Source: Bacillus_BD oryzisoli (lineage in GTDB: Bacteria; Bacillota; Bacilli; Bacillales; Cytobacillaceae). Taken from it: a stretch of DNA of 64,000 nt. The DNA lies in NCBI RefSeq assembly GCF_036670025.1, contig NZ_CP137640.1:6167505-6231504 (forward strand). Reading direction: 5' to 3'. Of this stretch, positions 26,155 through 34,289 are shown piece by piece. The translations under genes were made by a program, and so were the position numbers. The notes under the pieces were generated by a model. It was not told the origin of the DNA. It saw nothing but the letters and a program-made list of their open reading frames with translations, and made no database searches. Every line of letters starts with the position of its first letter. Position 1 is the stretch's first letter.

Positions 26155-27219
26155 TCAACCGTTTTGTGAAACATGATTTTTTGAGGGGGCACTGTGACGG
26201 TATCTTTTTGCTTTTATCTTTTTACCCTTAAATAAAAATGATAAAATTTGTATTCGATCTATAACCATTCCTACAGAAAGTGAAAATCCTATAGCAATAA
26301 TAGTAATTAATAAGGAATACCCTAAAGTATTTACCTCTGTGACAGTATTTGATAGCTCAGCAAAATATAAAACCAGAATGGCATGAAAACCTAAAATAAT
26401 AATAGATTCTCTCCCCATGTAGGAGAATATGGAATAAACAATTTTGCTTTTTGTTAACAGATATTTAGAAATAAACAAAATCAAGAAACTTCCCGATATT
26501 CCACCGATATAAAACCAAAATAAGTTTCCGTATATTCGATAATTCATATTTGGCTGGATATTAAAATATAAGGCTGCCATAAACATAAATAACGAAATAG
26601 TCGAAGCAATAATCATAGCTTTATGGTGATATAAAATACGTTTTTCTTTTAATTGATTGCCAACAAACATAAACAATATGGCTACTAAGGCAATATCAAG
26701 ACTAAAAGGCAACCAAACCACTTTGCTGACCCCAAATCCAACAATCCCAATTAAACTGAAAATAATCAACCTAATAAACGGAGAATATTTTTTTGTAAAT
26801 TTCAGAACCACCCTAAAAATAACAAAAGTGCAAATTAAACAAGTTAGAAACCATACGGGTGGATTTCCAACGATCCACTTTCCATTCCCATAAAGCATTC
26901 CTATGAATGGTTTTCCCCATTCTATATCCCGTTTTTGTAAAATTAATACCACATACCAAATGACTGCAGGCATCAGACATAAAGAAATATAAGGTATTAA
27001 TAAAACTCGTAACTTTTCTCTTACAAGCTTTTTAGGATTTTCAAGATATTTAGAAGTACTAAACAAATATCCGGAAACCATGAAGAATAAAGGCATCCTA
27101 AAATTGCCTAAGACTTCTGCTAATAGGCTGTTAGAAATTCCTGCATGGCCTAGTACAACTAAAAATATAGTGATACCTCTTACAATGTCAATTTCCTGCA
27201 GTCTACCATTCGAGTTCAT
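26155..27219 (-). CDS. acyltransferase family 3 membrane protein
   Basis: About ten hydrophobic helices. The N-terminal segment RLQEIDIVRGITIFLVVLGHAG has the Arg and the catalytic-type His of acyltransferase-3 proteins, followed by FRMPLFFMVSGYLFS. These proteins O-acetylate sugars or cell-surface polymers. ATG 27219 behind GGCGGTG is preferred to the in-frame start at 27243. It is a lone gene next to an att-like sequence. Confidence 0.88.
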   Translation of the reverse strand: MNSNGRLQEIDIVRGITIFLVVLGHAGISNSLLAEVLGNFRMPLFFMVSGYLFSTSKYLENPKKLVREKLRVLLIPYISLCLMPAVIWYVVLILQKRDIEWGKPFIGMLYGNGKWIVGNPPVWFLTCLICTFVIFRVVLKFTKKYSPFIRLIIFSLIGIVGFGVSKVVWLPFSLDIALVAILFMFVGNQLKEKRILYHHKAMIIASTISLFMFMAALYFNIQPNMNYRIYGNLFWFYIGGISGSFLILFISKYLLTKSKIVYSIFSYMGRESIIILGFHAILVLYFAELSNTVTEVNTLGYSLLITIIAIGFSLSVGMVIDRIQILSFLFKGKKIKAKRYRHSAPSKNHVSQNG

Positions 27220-27389
27220 TCTTTCACCGCCGTTTAAAAACATTTATCAACAGTGTAGCACTATATTTAAACTATAGACTCTCGGTTCTAGACTTTTAAA
27301 TAAACGGTAATCAGAATGACTTAATACACTATACTTAGAAACATGTGAAACATGTAAAACGGGGCGATTATCGGGGTTTCGAACATTAA

Positions 27390-27433
27390 CCTCATTTACT
27401 TATGATCAGGTTCACCGTACAGCATCTAAATGA
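27390..27433. other. att-like copy of the rlmH 3' end (copy B)
   Basis: Starts CTCATTTACTTATGATCAGG and continues TTCACCGTACAGCATCTAAATGA. The TTACTTATG and GGTTCACCG blocks match the rlmH end. TCATTTA and TAAATGA at its edges are inverted copies of each other. Confidence 0.55.
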
Positions 27434-27635
27434 TCCTCTTGTAATTGATATTCTCCTACATTTGCAATCTTCTTTTATATAATCTCGTCTGAATATAACA
27501 AATAATGTATAATAAGAAAAATAAATCTAATGCATTTTTTTATCACTATAATATTCTCAAATAGAAATAATAAGATAATAAATTATTTGCTAATGTTACC
27601 CAATAAAATACACTGATTGAAAAGGAACGATTTAT
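27434..27635. other. upstream region of the aminotransferase gene
   Basis: AT-rich DNA with no gene; it completes the 27220-27635 gap, in which copy B is the only feature seen. AAAGGAACG precedes the ATG at 27636. Confidence 0.4.
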
Positions 27636-28787
27636 ATGAGATTTAAACCAAGCTATGCCCCAGGACCAACGGACGTACGTGAGAATGTACGCCTGGCGTT
27701 AGCTAAAAAAACAAATAACACTGATTTTGATAAAGAATTCATCCACTATTACCATGAGGTATGCCAAAAGATGGGCCGGGTCATGGGTACTACAAATGAA
27801 GTACTGTTGCTTGCCGGAGAAGGAATTCTAGCTTTAGAAGCTGCCTGTGCTAGCTTAACTGAACCTGGTGACCGAGTCCTTGTACTTGATAACGGGATAT
27901 ACGGTGAAGGTTTTCAAGATTTTGTCAGAATGTATGGAGGAGAACCTGTTGTCTTAAGTTTTGACTATCATAAAGACATACCTGTTGAAGAATTACGGAA
28001 CTATTTAGAAAAAGATCATGACTTCAAATATGCTACATTTGTTCATTGTGATACACCAACGTCCATCTTAAATGATGTTAGCCAACTCTCTCCCTTACTA
28101 AAAGAATATGGCATTCTAACGGTGGTTGATTCAGTTGCCGGTATGGTTGGTGAACCAATCGATGTCGACCAAAATCAAATCGATATTTGCTGTGGAGGTA
28201 CTCAAAAGGCTATCTCAGCACCTGTTGGCTTAGCTATCGTTTCCATTAGTGAGGACGCTAAAAAGGCGATGGATAACCGTATAACACCTATTGCTTCATA
28301 TTATGCAAACCTACAAATTTTCAAGGGATATATTGAAAAAGGCACCTTGCCTTATACGATGCCCGCTGGCAATATTGAAGCTTTAGATGTTGCCTTGGAT
28401 AATATTTTAAAAGAAGGACAATTGGCAGTTTATGAGCGACATGCGAGAATTGCGAGCGCAGTAAGAAAATCCATTCAAGAATATGGACTAACATTATTCT
28501 TAGAATCAGGATGCTCCAATACAGTAACTGCCATCATCATTCCAGCAGAAATAGGCGCATTACGATTACAACAACACATTCAAGAAACATACAATCTATT
28601 CATCGCTACTTCTTTGGCACAATATGAAGATGTTATCTTACGTATTGGTCATATGGGTGAAAATGCCTTCATTGAAAAAATTCTATCTGTATTAACAGTG
28701 ATCGATAATGGCCTACGGGATTTAGGTTTCAAAGGAAAGGGTAATCTTGGACAACTATTCCTAGATACCTATAGAGCAGAAAATTAA
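27636..28787 (+). CDS. class V pyridoxal-phosphate aminotransferase
   Basis: A 383-residue fold-type I enzyme of the serine-pyruvate/alanine-glyoxylate aminotransferase kind. It has the APGPT N-terminal segment, AGEGILALEAAC, VVDSVAGM with the Asp (D165) that pairs with the pyridine nitrogen, and CGGTQKAISAPVGLA with the PLP lysine K191. A C-terminal R-I-G-H-M-G segment contacts the substrate carboxylate. The exact donor and acceptor are not known. It stands alone between att-like copies B and C. Confidence 0.92.
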   Translation: MRFKPSYAPGPTDVRENVRLALAKKTNNTDFDKEFIHYYHEVCQKMGRVMGTTNEVLLLAGEGILALEAACASLTEPGDRVLVLDNGIYGEGFQDFVRMYGGEPVVLSFDYHKDIPVEELRNYLEKDHDFKYATFVHCDTPTSILNDVSQLSPLLKEYGILTVVDSVAGMVGEPIDVDQNQIDICCGGTQKAISAPVGLAIVSISEDAKKAMDNRITPIASYYANLQIFKGYIEKGTLPYTMPAGNIEALDVALDNILKEGQLAVYERHARIASAVRKSIQEYGLTLFLESGCSNTVTAIIIPAEIGALRLQQHIQETYNLFIATSLAQYEDVILRIGHMGENAFIEKILSVLTVIDNGLRDLGFKGKGNLGQLFLDTYRAEN

Positions 28788-28816
28788 GAAATAGTTTTTG
28801 GTAATGACCGTCAAAG

Positions 28817-28846
28817 AACCCACTCTTCTTTAAGGAGTGGGTTTAG
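28817..28846 (+). terminator. terminator after the aminotransferase gene
   Basis: AACCCACTC/GAGTGGGTT around a nine-base loop, ending in GTTTAG. Confidence 0.8.
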
Positions 28847-28894
28847 TTAATAATTAGAGGTTTTTAAAAAAATCTTGCAACATTTATTAAATGT

Positions 28895-28934
28895 AAATAG
28901 AGCACAGGTACTAAAATTTACCTAAGCTCTATTT
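28895..28934. other. intergenic hairpin
   Basis: AAATAGAGC pairs with GCTCTATTT and a nested GGT/ACC; followed by TGTGTTCTTT. It may be a second terminator. Confidence 0.5.
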
Positions 28935-28950
28935 GTGTTCTTTAGATTTT

Positions 28951-28980
28951 GGTTCGTTCACCGTAACGCATCTAAATGAG
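28951..28980. other. partial att-like sequence (copy C)
   Basis: GTTCACCGTAACGCATCTAAATGAG shares TTCACCGTA and GCATCTAAATGA with copy B but lacks the CTTATG half. Confidence 0.45.
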
Positions 28981-28992
28981 GTTTTACAATTT

Positions 28993-29033
28993 TTGACTTT
29001 TAATCATCAGGTCGTAGGTTCGAACCCGGCACA
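28993..29033 (+). pseudogene. tRNA-Lys 3' fragment
   Basis: GACTTTTAATCA (anticodon arm of tRNA-Lys, anticodon TTT) is followed four bases later by GTCGTAGGTTCGA (variable and T arm). The intact tRNA-Lys at 40460-40535 has GACTTTTAATCA, then GGTCGAAGGTTCGA. The acceptor, D arm and 5' half are missing here. Confidence 0.6.
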
Positions 29034-29107
29034 GTAATTGTTCCCGCCCCAGTACCTAAAATAAAAACAAGAAAAGTGAACGGCTTGCCATCCTCAGCAC
29101 TGCTTCT

Positions 29108-29587
29108 TCAATTGTTGGATCCTTCAATTGCTCGTTGAATCGCATAAATAACTCCCGTATGCATTCCTTCATGGTGTAAACTAAACGCTAGAATTTCCCC
29201 GATTGTTTCCATCTTAAAACCAAGCCGTACAAAGGGTTTTATTGCCTTTTCCTGCAGGCGGTTACCGAGAGATTCCTTGATGTAAGCAGTTTGCTTTTTT
29301 AATTCATAGGATAAGGTTTGCAACGTTGGAGGTTCTACTTGCCATTCGCTTGGTCTTGTCCGATTGCCAAATAGGGCGACAAATTCTGGAGAAAGTTGTT
29401 GCGGTAATCCTGCAAAGTTCGAAGCAAGCTGATCCTGAACAATTAAAATATGACCAACGTTCCAACGGATCGTATTGTTAAATCCCTTAGGCATAATATC
29501 AGCCACATCTTCTGTAATAGATTCCACCTTTTGAAGAGTAATGGCTCGAACCACTTCCACTTGTCTCAGCACCATATCGTTCGTCAT
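29108..29587 (-). CDS. DinB-superfamily protein
   Basis: A 159-residue four-helix protein with the DinB/YfiT metal-binding histidine pattern: NVGHI near residue 45 and HHEGMHTG near residue 138. These proteins include thiol-dependent transferases and stress-induced proteins. The specific role is unknown. A lone gene flanked by att-like copies A and C. Confidence 0.85.
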   Translation of the reverse strand: MTNDMVLRQVEVVRAITLQKVESITEDVADIMPKGFNNTIRWNVGHILIVQDQLASNFAGLPQQLSPEFVALFGNRTRPSEWQVEPPTLQTLSYELKKQTAYIKESLGNRLQEKAIKPFVRLGFKMETIGEILAFSLHHEGMHTGVIYAIQRAIEGSNN

Positions 29588-29637
29588 AATACCCCACCCC
29601 TTTTACGTTATAATGATTCCATTACAAATAATCTCAT

Positions 29638-29660
29638 TTACTTATGATACGGTTCACCGC
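29638..29660. other. att-like copy of the rlmH 3' end (copy A)
   Basis: On the minus strand this reads GGTGAACCGTATCATAAGTAA, coding GEPYHK-stop, the same peptide and stop as the true rlmH end with one silent base change. It lies 2.5 kb from rlmH. Confidence 0.7.
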
Positions 29661-29718
29661 ACTTCACCAAAGAACAAAGTCAAATTTGAACATAAAATCT
29701 ATATTGCAATTTAAAAAT

Positions 29719-29746
29719 AAAGCCCTACATCAATAGGGCTTTTTTG
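29719..29746. terminator. intergenic terminator
   Basis: AAGCCCT/AGGGCTT with six T on the plus strand; on the minus strand it could end the membrane-protein gene at 29839. Confidence 0.75.
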
Positions 29747-29838
29747 GTGTAAAACGATTTATAAAATATTGATTTCATTGAAATTCCATTTACTTTTAGG
29801 CATACGGAAAAACCGTTTATTCAGGCATTTTCCTATGT

Positions 29839-30288
29839 CTAATACTTTTTTAGAAATTTCATTAATATTAAACCAACTGTTAGTCCAGGAATTACACACA
29901 ATATAGGTAGCCAAACAGGTCCAAGTAGCAACCCAAATAACCTAAAATTGGAGGAGTAAATACATCCAACCGTTACAAAATAAGCTGAAAATACAAACGG
30001 AAGATAAGTATACTTTTCCTTTCCTCCACTTGCATCTTTAAACGCATCCCACATAGCAAAGAAATATAGACAAGGATAAAACATCAACCATTGATAATTT
30101 GCTTCTGTAATTGCTTTTTCAATCTCCCCATGAAAGCTTAAAATAATTATTTCGTTAAAATTAGATTGAACATTAATAAGAAACTCTAAGAACATAAACA
30201 CAGTACCTTTAAAAAGTTTCCCGTTTAAATATTGTCCGAATCCTGGAAGTGCAATACTCCATAACAATGCTTCTTTACTGTTCGCCAC
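29839..30288 (-). CDS. hypothetical small membrane protein
   Basis: A 149-residue protein with three to four hydrophobic helices. The N-terminal KEALLWSIALPGFGQYLNGKLFKG resembles the glycine-rich first part of TM2/DUF5683-type membrane proteins (a 'P-G-x-G-Q-x-Y-x-G' segment). Function not known. The next gene (DUF3231) is upstream on the same strand, 80 bases away. Confidence 0.7.
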   Translation of the reverse strand: MANSKEALLWSIALPGFGQYLNGKLFKGTVFMFLEFLINVQSNFNEIIILSFHGEIEKAITEANYQWLMFYPCLYFFAMWDAFKDASGGKEKYTYLPFVFSAYFVTVGCIYSSNFRLFGLLLGPVWLPILCVIPGLTVGLILMKFLKKY

Positions 30289-30369
30289 ATTGTTCTATTC
30301 CTTTTCTAAAAAGTCTTTTTTTTTCGACTAGCTGCTAATGGAGGTTTTTAGTGCCATTCGATTGCAAAA

Positions 30370-31410
30370 TTACTTTCTACCATGTGCCAGTGGTGGTGTT
30401 TCAAACCAACCTTTATCAATTAAGATATTTACACCATCATCAACAAATAAGCCAACATTCGTCGTAGTTCTTAGATACAATGCACTTATATCTCTTCTTG
30501 CAGTTACCGCCAGTGAGTTTCCAAATGACCTTATCTTCATTGCGAACATGTCCACTTTATGAAATAGCATAATCTTATCGGAAAAAGGTGGATTTGTAGA
30601 TGTTGTAACCAAATGGTCAATAAATGACGGTGTTGGTAAGTTTTCTTTATGAAGTTTTTCAATACATTGATTTACAGCTTTATTAGTCATGTCTAAACCT
30701 CGTTTAAACAATGCTTTTATTTTTTCGTCCCTAACCGTCTGATAAAATCCCAATAATAACGCTTTGCTTGTTCTATTGTTTTCAATGTTATCGTAAAGAT
30801 GAGTAATTTCCATAGCATGTAACGGTCTTACATCTCCAAACCAACCGTTTAAATAGCTTTGTTTATCAATAAAATCAGGTCTTTCGGGTGTCGGGATAAT
30901 TGGAGGCTTTGAAATATACTTCCTCTCGAATAAGACATTATTAATTTGTCCTAATAGTATACTGGTGCATTGATTTGCATAAACAAAAAATTCTCTAATA
31001 TCCTCCCTCATTACTAACGGAATTGCTACTGCATATAAGCTAAGGCCTGCCTTAGCCGCATATTTAATATATTGCGGGTAAAATTCATCTTCGTATAAAC
31101 GGGGTGCATCTAAATTTACATCATCTTGGGTAAACCCCACAGGAATAGGAAAATTGTCTTTTTTAAAAAATGCTTCTACCCTTTGCTTAAAATCCTTAGA
31201 TAGAGTTAAAGCATTTTCCACTATCGTCCTAATGTATTCATCCTCACAATGTTGAAGAAAATAGGTCAAGATTTGAGTCGACATACTGTTTCCCATGTAG
31301 GTAGCCCAAAGTTTTGCCATTTCAATAGACGATAATGGTTGTGACTCGTCTAATTCTTTTGTACTTAAATTAATGGGTTTCATTTTGTCCATTGGGTTTA
31401 TTATATCCAT
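30370..31410 (-). CDS. DUF3231 family protein
   Basis: A 346-residue protein made of two similar helical halves (MAKLWATYMGNSMSTQILTYFLQHCED in the first, EITHLYDNIENNRTSKALLLGFYQT in the second), as in DUF3231 proteins, which are common in spore-formers. There is no known activity; a ferritin-like four-helix layout is plausible. It lies between the integrase remnant and att-like copy A. Confidence 0.85.
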   Translation of the reverse strand: MDIINPMDKMKPINLSTKELDESQPLSSIEMAKLWATYMGNSMSTQILTYFLQHCEDEYIRTIVENALTLSKDFKQRVEAFFKKDNFPIPVGFTQDDVNLDAPRLYEDEFYPQYIKYAAKAGLSLYAVAIPLVMREDIREFFVYANQCTSILLGQINNVLFERKYISKPPIIPTPERPDFIDKQSYLNGWFGDVRPLHAMEITHLYDNIENNRTSKALLLGFYQTVRDEKIKALFKRGLDMTNKAVNQCIEKLHKENLPTPSFIDHLVTTSTNPPFSDKIMLFHKVDMFAMKIRSFGNSLAVTARRDISALYLRTTTNVGLFVDDGVNILIDKGWFETPPLAHGRK

Positions 31411-31579
31411 CAGTAATCCTCTTTCCCCTCATTTTTGTTTAGATTTTCCATTTCAATATATTTTCATTCTACTTTTATCGCACGAATAAGAAGTTATAAC
31501 CGATTTAATGTTCACATGTAATCATGCCATTTTAGAATTACAGAGGTTAAAAAGTGATTTAAAGTGCCCCCCACAATGT

Positions 31580-31606
31580 AAAAAGCACCTAACAATGTTA
31601 AGTGCC
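31580..31606 (-). terminator. terminator after the integrase remnant
   Basis: GCACTTAACA/TGTTAGGTGC on the minus strand (one G-T pair), then TTTTTAC. Confidence 0.75.
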
Positions 31607-31620
31607 TATGTCATAGCTAT

Positions 31621-32068
31621 TTATAATTGATTCATCTTTTTAAGTAGTTCAGATTTGCTCGGATTGGTGTACAGTAAAGTTGTATGGATGTTACTATGTC
31701 CCGCTTGATTTGCAACCTCATGAACGCTCATTCCACTATTTAAAGCATGACTACAAAAGAAGTGTCTTAAATCATGAGGTGTTATTTCTTTTCCAATTTT
31801 TTCGGAGTATGTTTTAAATAATTTATTGATTAAAGTCCTATCAACTGGTTTACCTCCTATTGCTTACAAAAAGATATTCACTCTCAATATTTTTATCCTT
31901 TCTTTCCTTTATCCATGTTTTAAGGGCATTTATGACCTTATCATTAAGAAATACTGTTCTTGTCTTATTACCTTTCCCTTCACTAACAATCAATTCTCTA
32001 GAGGTTAAATTGAAGTCCTTCATTCTTATGTTGATTGCTTCACTTATACGTAATCCTCCGTAAGCCAG
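31621..32068 (-). pseudogene. tyrosine recombinase (integrase), truncated and frameshifted
   Basis: Translating the minus strand gives LAYGGLRISEAINIRMKDF (the first catalytic Arg region), KTRTVFLNDKVI and YLFVSN. After a one-base shift near 31865 it gives KPVDRTLINKLF, then ITPHDLRHFFCSHALN, HEVANQAGHSNIHTTLLYT and the stop at 31621. The H-x-L-R-H box and the terminal catalytic Tyr are present. The N-terminal half is gone: the coding remnant begins exactly where the rlmH terminator ends (32068). Its position directly beside rlmH fits an integrase that once recombined there. Confidence 0.88.
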
Positions 32069-32111
32069 AAAAAAGAAGCGTCAAAGACATTGAGTTGTTC
32101 TTTGACGCTTC
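32069..32111 (-). terminator. rlmH terminator
   Basis: A perfect 13-bp stem GAAGCGTCAAAGA/TCTTTGACGCTTC (32075-32087 with 32099-32111) followed by six T on the minus strand. It abuts the integrase remnant. Confidence 0.93.
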
Positions 32112-32131
32112 AAAAAATAATAACTATGTGC

Positions 32132-32154
32132 TTACTTATGGTACGGTTCACCGC
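32132..32154. other. rlmH 3' end, reference sequence for the att-like copies (copy R)
   Basis: The plus strand TTA then CTTATGGTACGGTTCACCG is the reverse complement of GEPYHK-stop codons. The central CGGTTCACCG is a near-palindrome (CGGT-TC-ACCG), as expected of a recombination core. Confidence 0.6.
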
Positions 32155-32611
32155 GATTAATCCGAAATGCTCTGTATACCTGCTCCAGCAAAATGAGCCT
32201 CATGAGCTGGTGGGGGAAGGTCATCCTAGAGAAGGAGAGCCTTTCGTCTGCCCGCTGCAGCACCTCATTACTTAGACCTAAAGAGCCGCCAATAACAAAT
32301 GCTATTTTGCTTTTTCCGTATGTCGCCAATTTGTCAAGGGAGTCAGCAAGCTCCTCTGAGGATTTCACTTTCCCATCGATGGCCAAGGCAATAACATAGG
32401 TATCCGGTGAGACTTTGGCTAGCAGCTTTTCGCCTTCCTTTTGCTTGACCTGCTCCATTTCCACTGCACTAAGGATCTCTGGTGCCTTTTCATCAGGTAC
32501 TTCAATCACTTCCACTTTGGCATAACCTGATAATCGTTTTAAATATTCATCAATTCCTGCCTTTAAATACTTTTCTTTTAGTTTTCCTACTGTAATAATT
32601 GAGATATTCAC
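32132..32611 (-). CDS. rlmH: 23S rRNA pseudouridine-1915 N3-methyltransferase RlmH
   Basis: A 159-residue SPOUT methyltransferase starting at GTG 32611. The knotted SAM site is FVIGGSLGLSNEVLQRAD, and the C-terminus is RINRGEPYHK, invariant in the family. It methylates pseudouridine 1915 in the 70S ribosome. The gene's last bases are the integration site (orfX) of staphylococcal SCC elements; here the same 3' end is repeated at several places to the left. Confidence 0.97.
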   Translation of the reverse strand: MNISIITVGKLKEKYLKAGIDEYLKRLSGYAKVEVIEVPDEKAPEILSAVEMEQVKQKEGEKLLAKVSPDTYVIALAIDGKVKSSEELADSLDKLATYGKSKIAFVIGGSLGLSNEVLQRADERLSFSRMTFPHQLMRLILLEQVYRAFRINRGEPYHK

Positions 32612-32636
32612 ATCTTACCCTCACCTTATAAACAAC

Positions 32637-32872
32637 TTATCCACAACAGTTATCCACATATCCACATTTTCTATCCACATCTTGTATGGGACCATTCGTT
32701 CCCTACAAGATATATCGCTGTATTTCGACAATATTCACACCCTGTTGATAACTATTTTGCCTGTTTTTCACCTTATTTGGCTATCAAATCAGGCATTCCA
32801 CTGTGGATTATTTACCATTAACACATTACCTTTTCAACATGTGGATAAATCACATTGAAACTGCTATCCACA
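32637..32872. other. DnaA-box cluster between rlmH and htrC
   Basis: Three perfect TTATCCACA boxes (32637, 32650 plus strand; 32840 minus strand) and six boxes with one mismatch (32658, 32671, 32731, 32743, 32802, 32864) lie within 236 bases. No gene is seen in this 329-base gap. It resembles the oriC-proximal DnaA-box clusters that titrate DnaA in B. subtilis. Confidence 0.8.
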
Positions 32873-32940
32873 AACCATCATACCATAATGCATAAAAAAA
32901 CAGGAAAGCCACAGCAGCCTTCCTGTCCAATAAATCCTTA

Positions 32941-34182
32941 TTAATAGGTTTCACCAACCAATGTTAACGTTGTTTCTTGTCTTTTCCCGTCACGATAGTA
33001 GGTTACGGTCATTTGATCACCAATTTGTTTTTCATTGTAGAGATGCTTCCTTAATGAAATCACATCTGTAATTTTCTCTCCATCCATTTCTACGATGACA
33101 TCCAATTCCTTAAGTCCTGCTTTATTTGCCGGTGAATTTGGGACAACTCTTTCAATCATAACGCCCTCTTTCACATCCCTTGGCAGAATCAATGTTTCCT
33201 GCTGATGATACGAGGAGACTTCCGTTAGATTTCGAAGCTGGATGCCCATTGCCGGTCTCTTAACTTCACCATGCTTTTCTAAGTCATCAATAATCGGAAT
33301 CGCCGAATTAATTGGGATGGAAAGACCAATGCCTTCGACAGCCTCCTGGGCAATTTTCATTGAGTTAATGCCGATTACCTGACCGGCAATATTCACTAAT
33401 GCCCCGCCGCTGTTTCCAGGGTTGATGGCGGCATCCGTTTGAAGAACTTCAACTTGCCAATCCTCAACACCATCCGAATTTAAATCAACTGGAATGGTCC
33501 GCTCTAAGCCAGAAATAATCCCGCTCGTTACAGATCCTGAGAATCCTAAGCCAAGCGGATTACCAATCGCGATGACTGGTTCTCCTGACTTTAGAGCATC
33601 TGAATCACCAAACTCTGCAATAGTTTTAATGTCCTTCCCAGAAACCTCAATTACGGCAAGATCTGTCCATGGGTCACTGCCTTTTAACTCTGCTGAAAGC
33701 TTTGTTCCATCTGACAAGGTGACTTCAAGCTGATCTGCACCTTCGACAACATGGTTATTCGTTACGATAAAGGCCCTGTCGCCTTCCTTTTTGTAAATAA
33801 CTCCTGATCCTGTTCCAGCTTCTTGACTAGTGCCGCCTTGCTCTGACCAAAAGCTCGCTGCTTGAATATTCGTGATTCCAACGACAGCATCACCGGCTTT
33901 TTCAACAGCCTTTGTTACACCTGTTTCAACATCCAATGAAACATTTTGTGTAACAGTATTTCCATTATTATTATTGTTATTGCTCACTTCTACCTGGTTA
34001 GCCGGCTGCACAGAGTAGGGAAGAAGTCCATAATCAGAAAGAGTTGGTACGGCTAATACAACAATTATTGCCCCTACAATTGCACCTGCCAAGCTGGTAA
34101 GAAAGAAACGGCCTTTTCTTCCTTTTGGCTTCTGATTCACACGACTTTCGTCATCTTGGTCATAATAACCCACCGCTTCCAC
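32941..34182 (-). CDS. htrC: HtrA/DegP-like membrane serine protease
   Basis: A 413-residue protein: cytoplasmic tail, one transmembrane helix (residues 29-46), an Asn-rich linker, a trypsin-like domain and one PDZ domain. The catalytic triad is H144 (TNNHVVEGA), D174 (DPWTDLAVIEV) and S258 (NPGNSGGALV). It degrades or refolds damaged proteins outside the membrane. It lies in the wal cluster position of B. subtilis yycK/htrC. Confidence 0.93.
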   Translation of the reverse strand: MEAVGYYDQDDESRVNQKPKGRKGRFFLTSLAGAIVGAIIVVLAVPTLSDYGLLPYSVQPANQVEVSNNNNNNGNTVTQNVSLDVETGVTKAVEKAGDAVVGITNIQAASFWSEQGGTSQEAGTGSGVIYKKEGDRAFIVTNNHVVEGADQLEVTLSDGTKLSAELKGSDPWTDLAVIEVSGKDIKTIAEFGDSDALKSGEPVIAIGNPLGLGFSGSVTSGIISGLERTIPVDLNSDGVEDWQVEVLQTDAAINPGNSGGALVNIAGQVIGINSMKIAQEAVEGIGLSIPINSAIPIIDDLEKHGEVKRPAMGIQLRNLTEVSSYHQQETLILPRDVKEGVMIERVVPNSPANKAGLKELDVIVEMDGEKITDVISLRKHLYNEKQIGDQMTVTYYRDGKRQETTLTLVGETY

Positions 34183-34289
34183 ATCCTTTCTCCCGATATT
34201 TCTCTACGTTTTATTTTACCTATCCAACCAATATTATACTCGTTCATTTCTAAAAAACTAAATAAAAGGTATTAACAAACCGCTGTCTA

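Noticed and set aside
27361..27390. GGGGTTTCGAACA as a second tRNA fragment
   Set aside because: Only the T-loop-like TTCGAAC is seen, with no anticodon arm or stem partner.
20397..32160. A complete SCC element at rlmH
   Set aside because: The att-like repeats fit, but no ccrA/B/C serine recombinase is present and the only recombinase is a broken tyrosine type, so I claim only a decayed insertion array.
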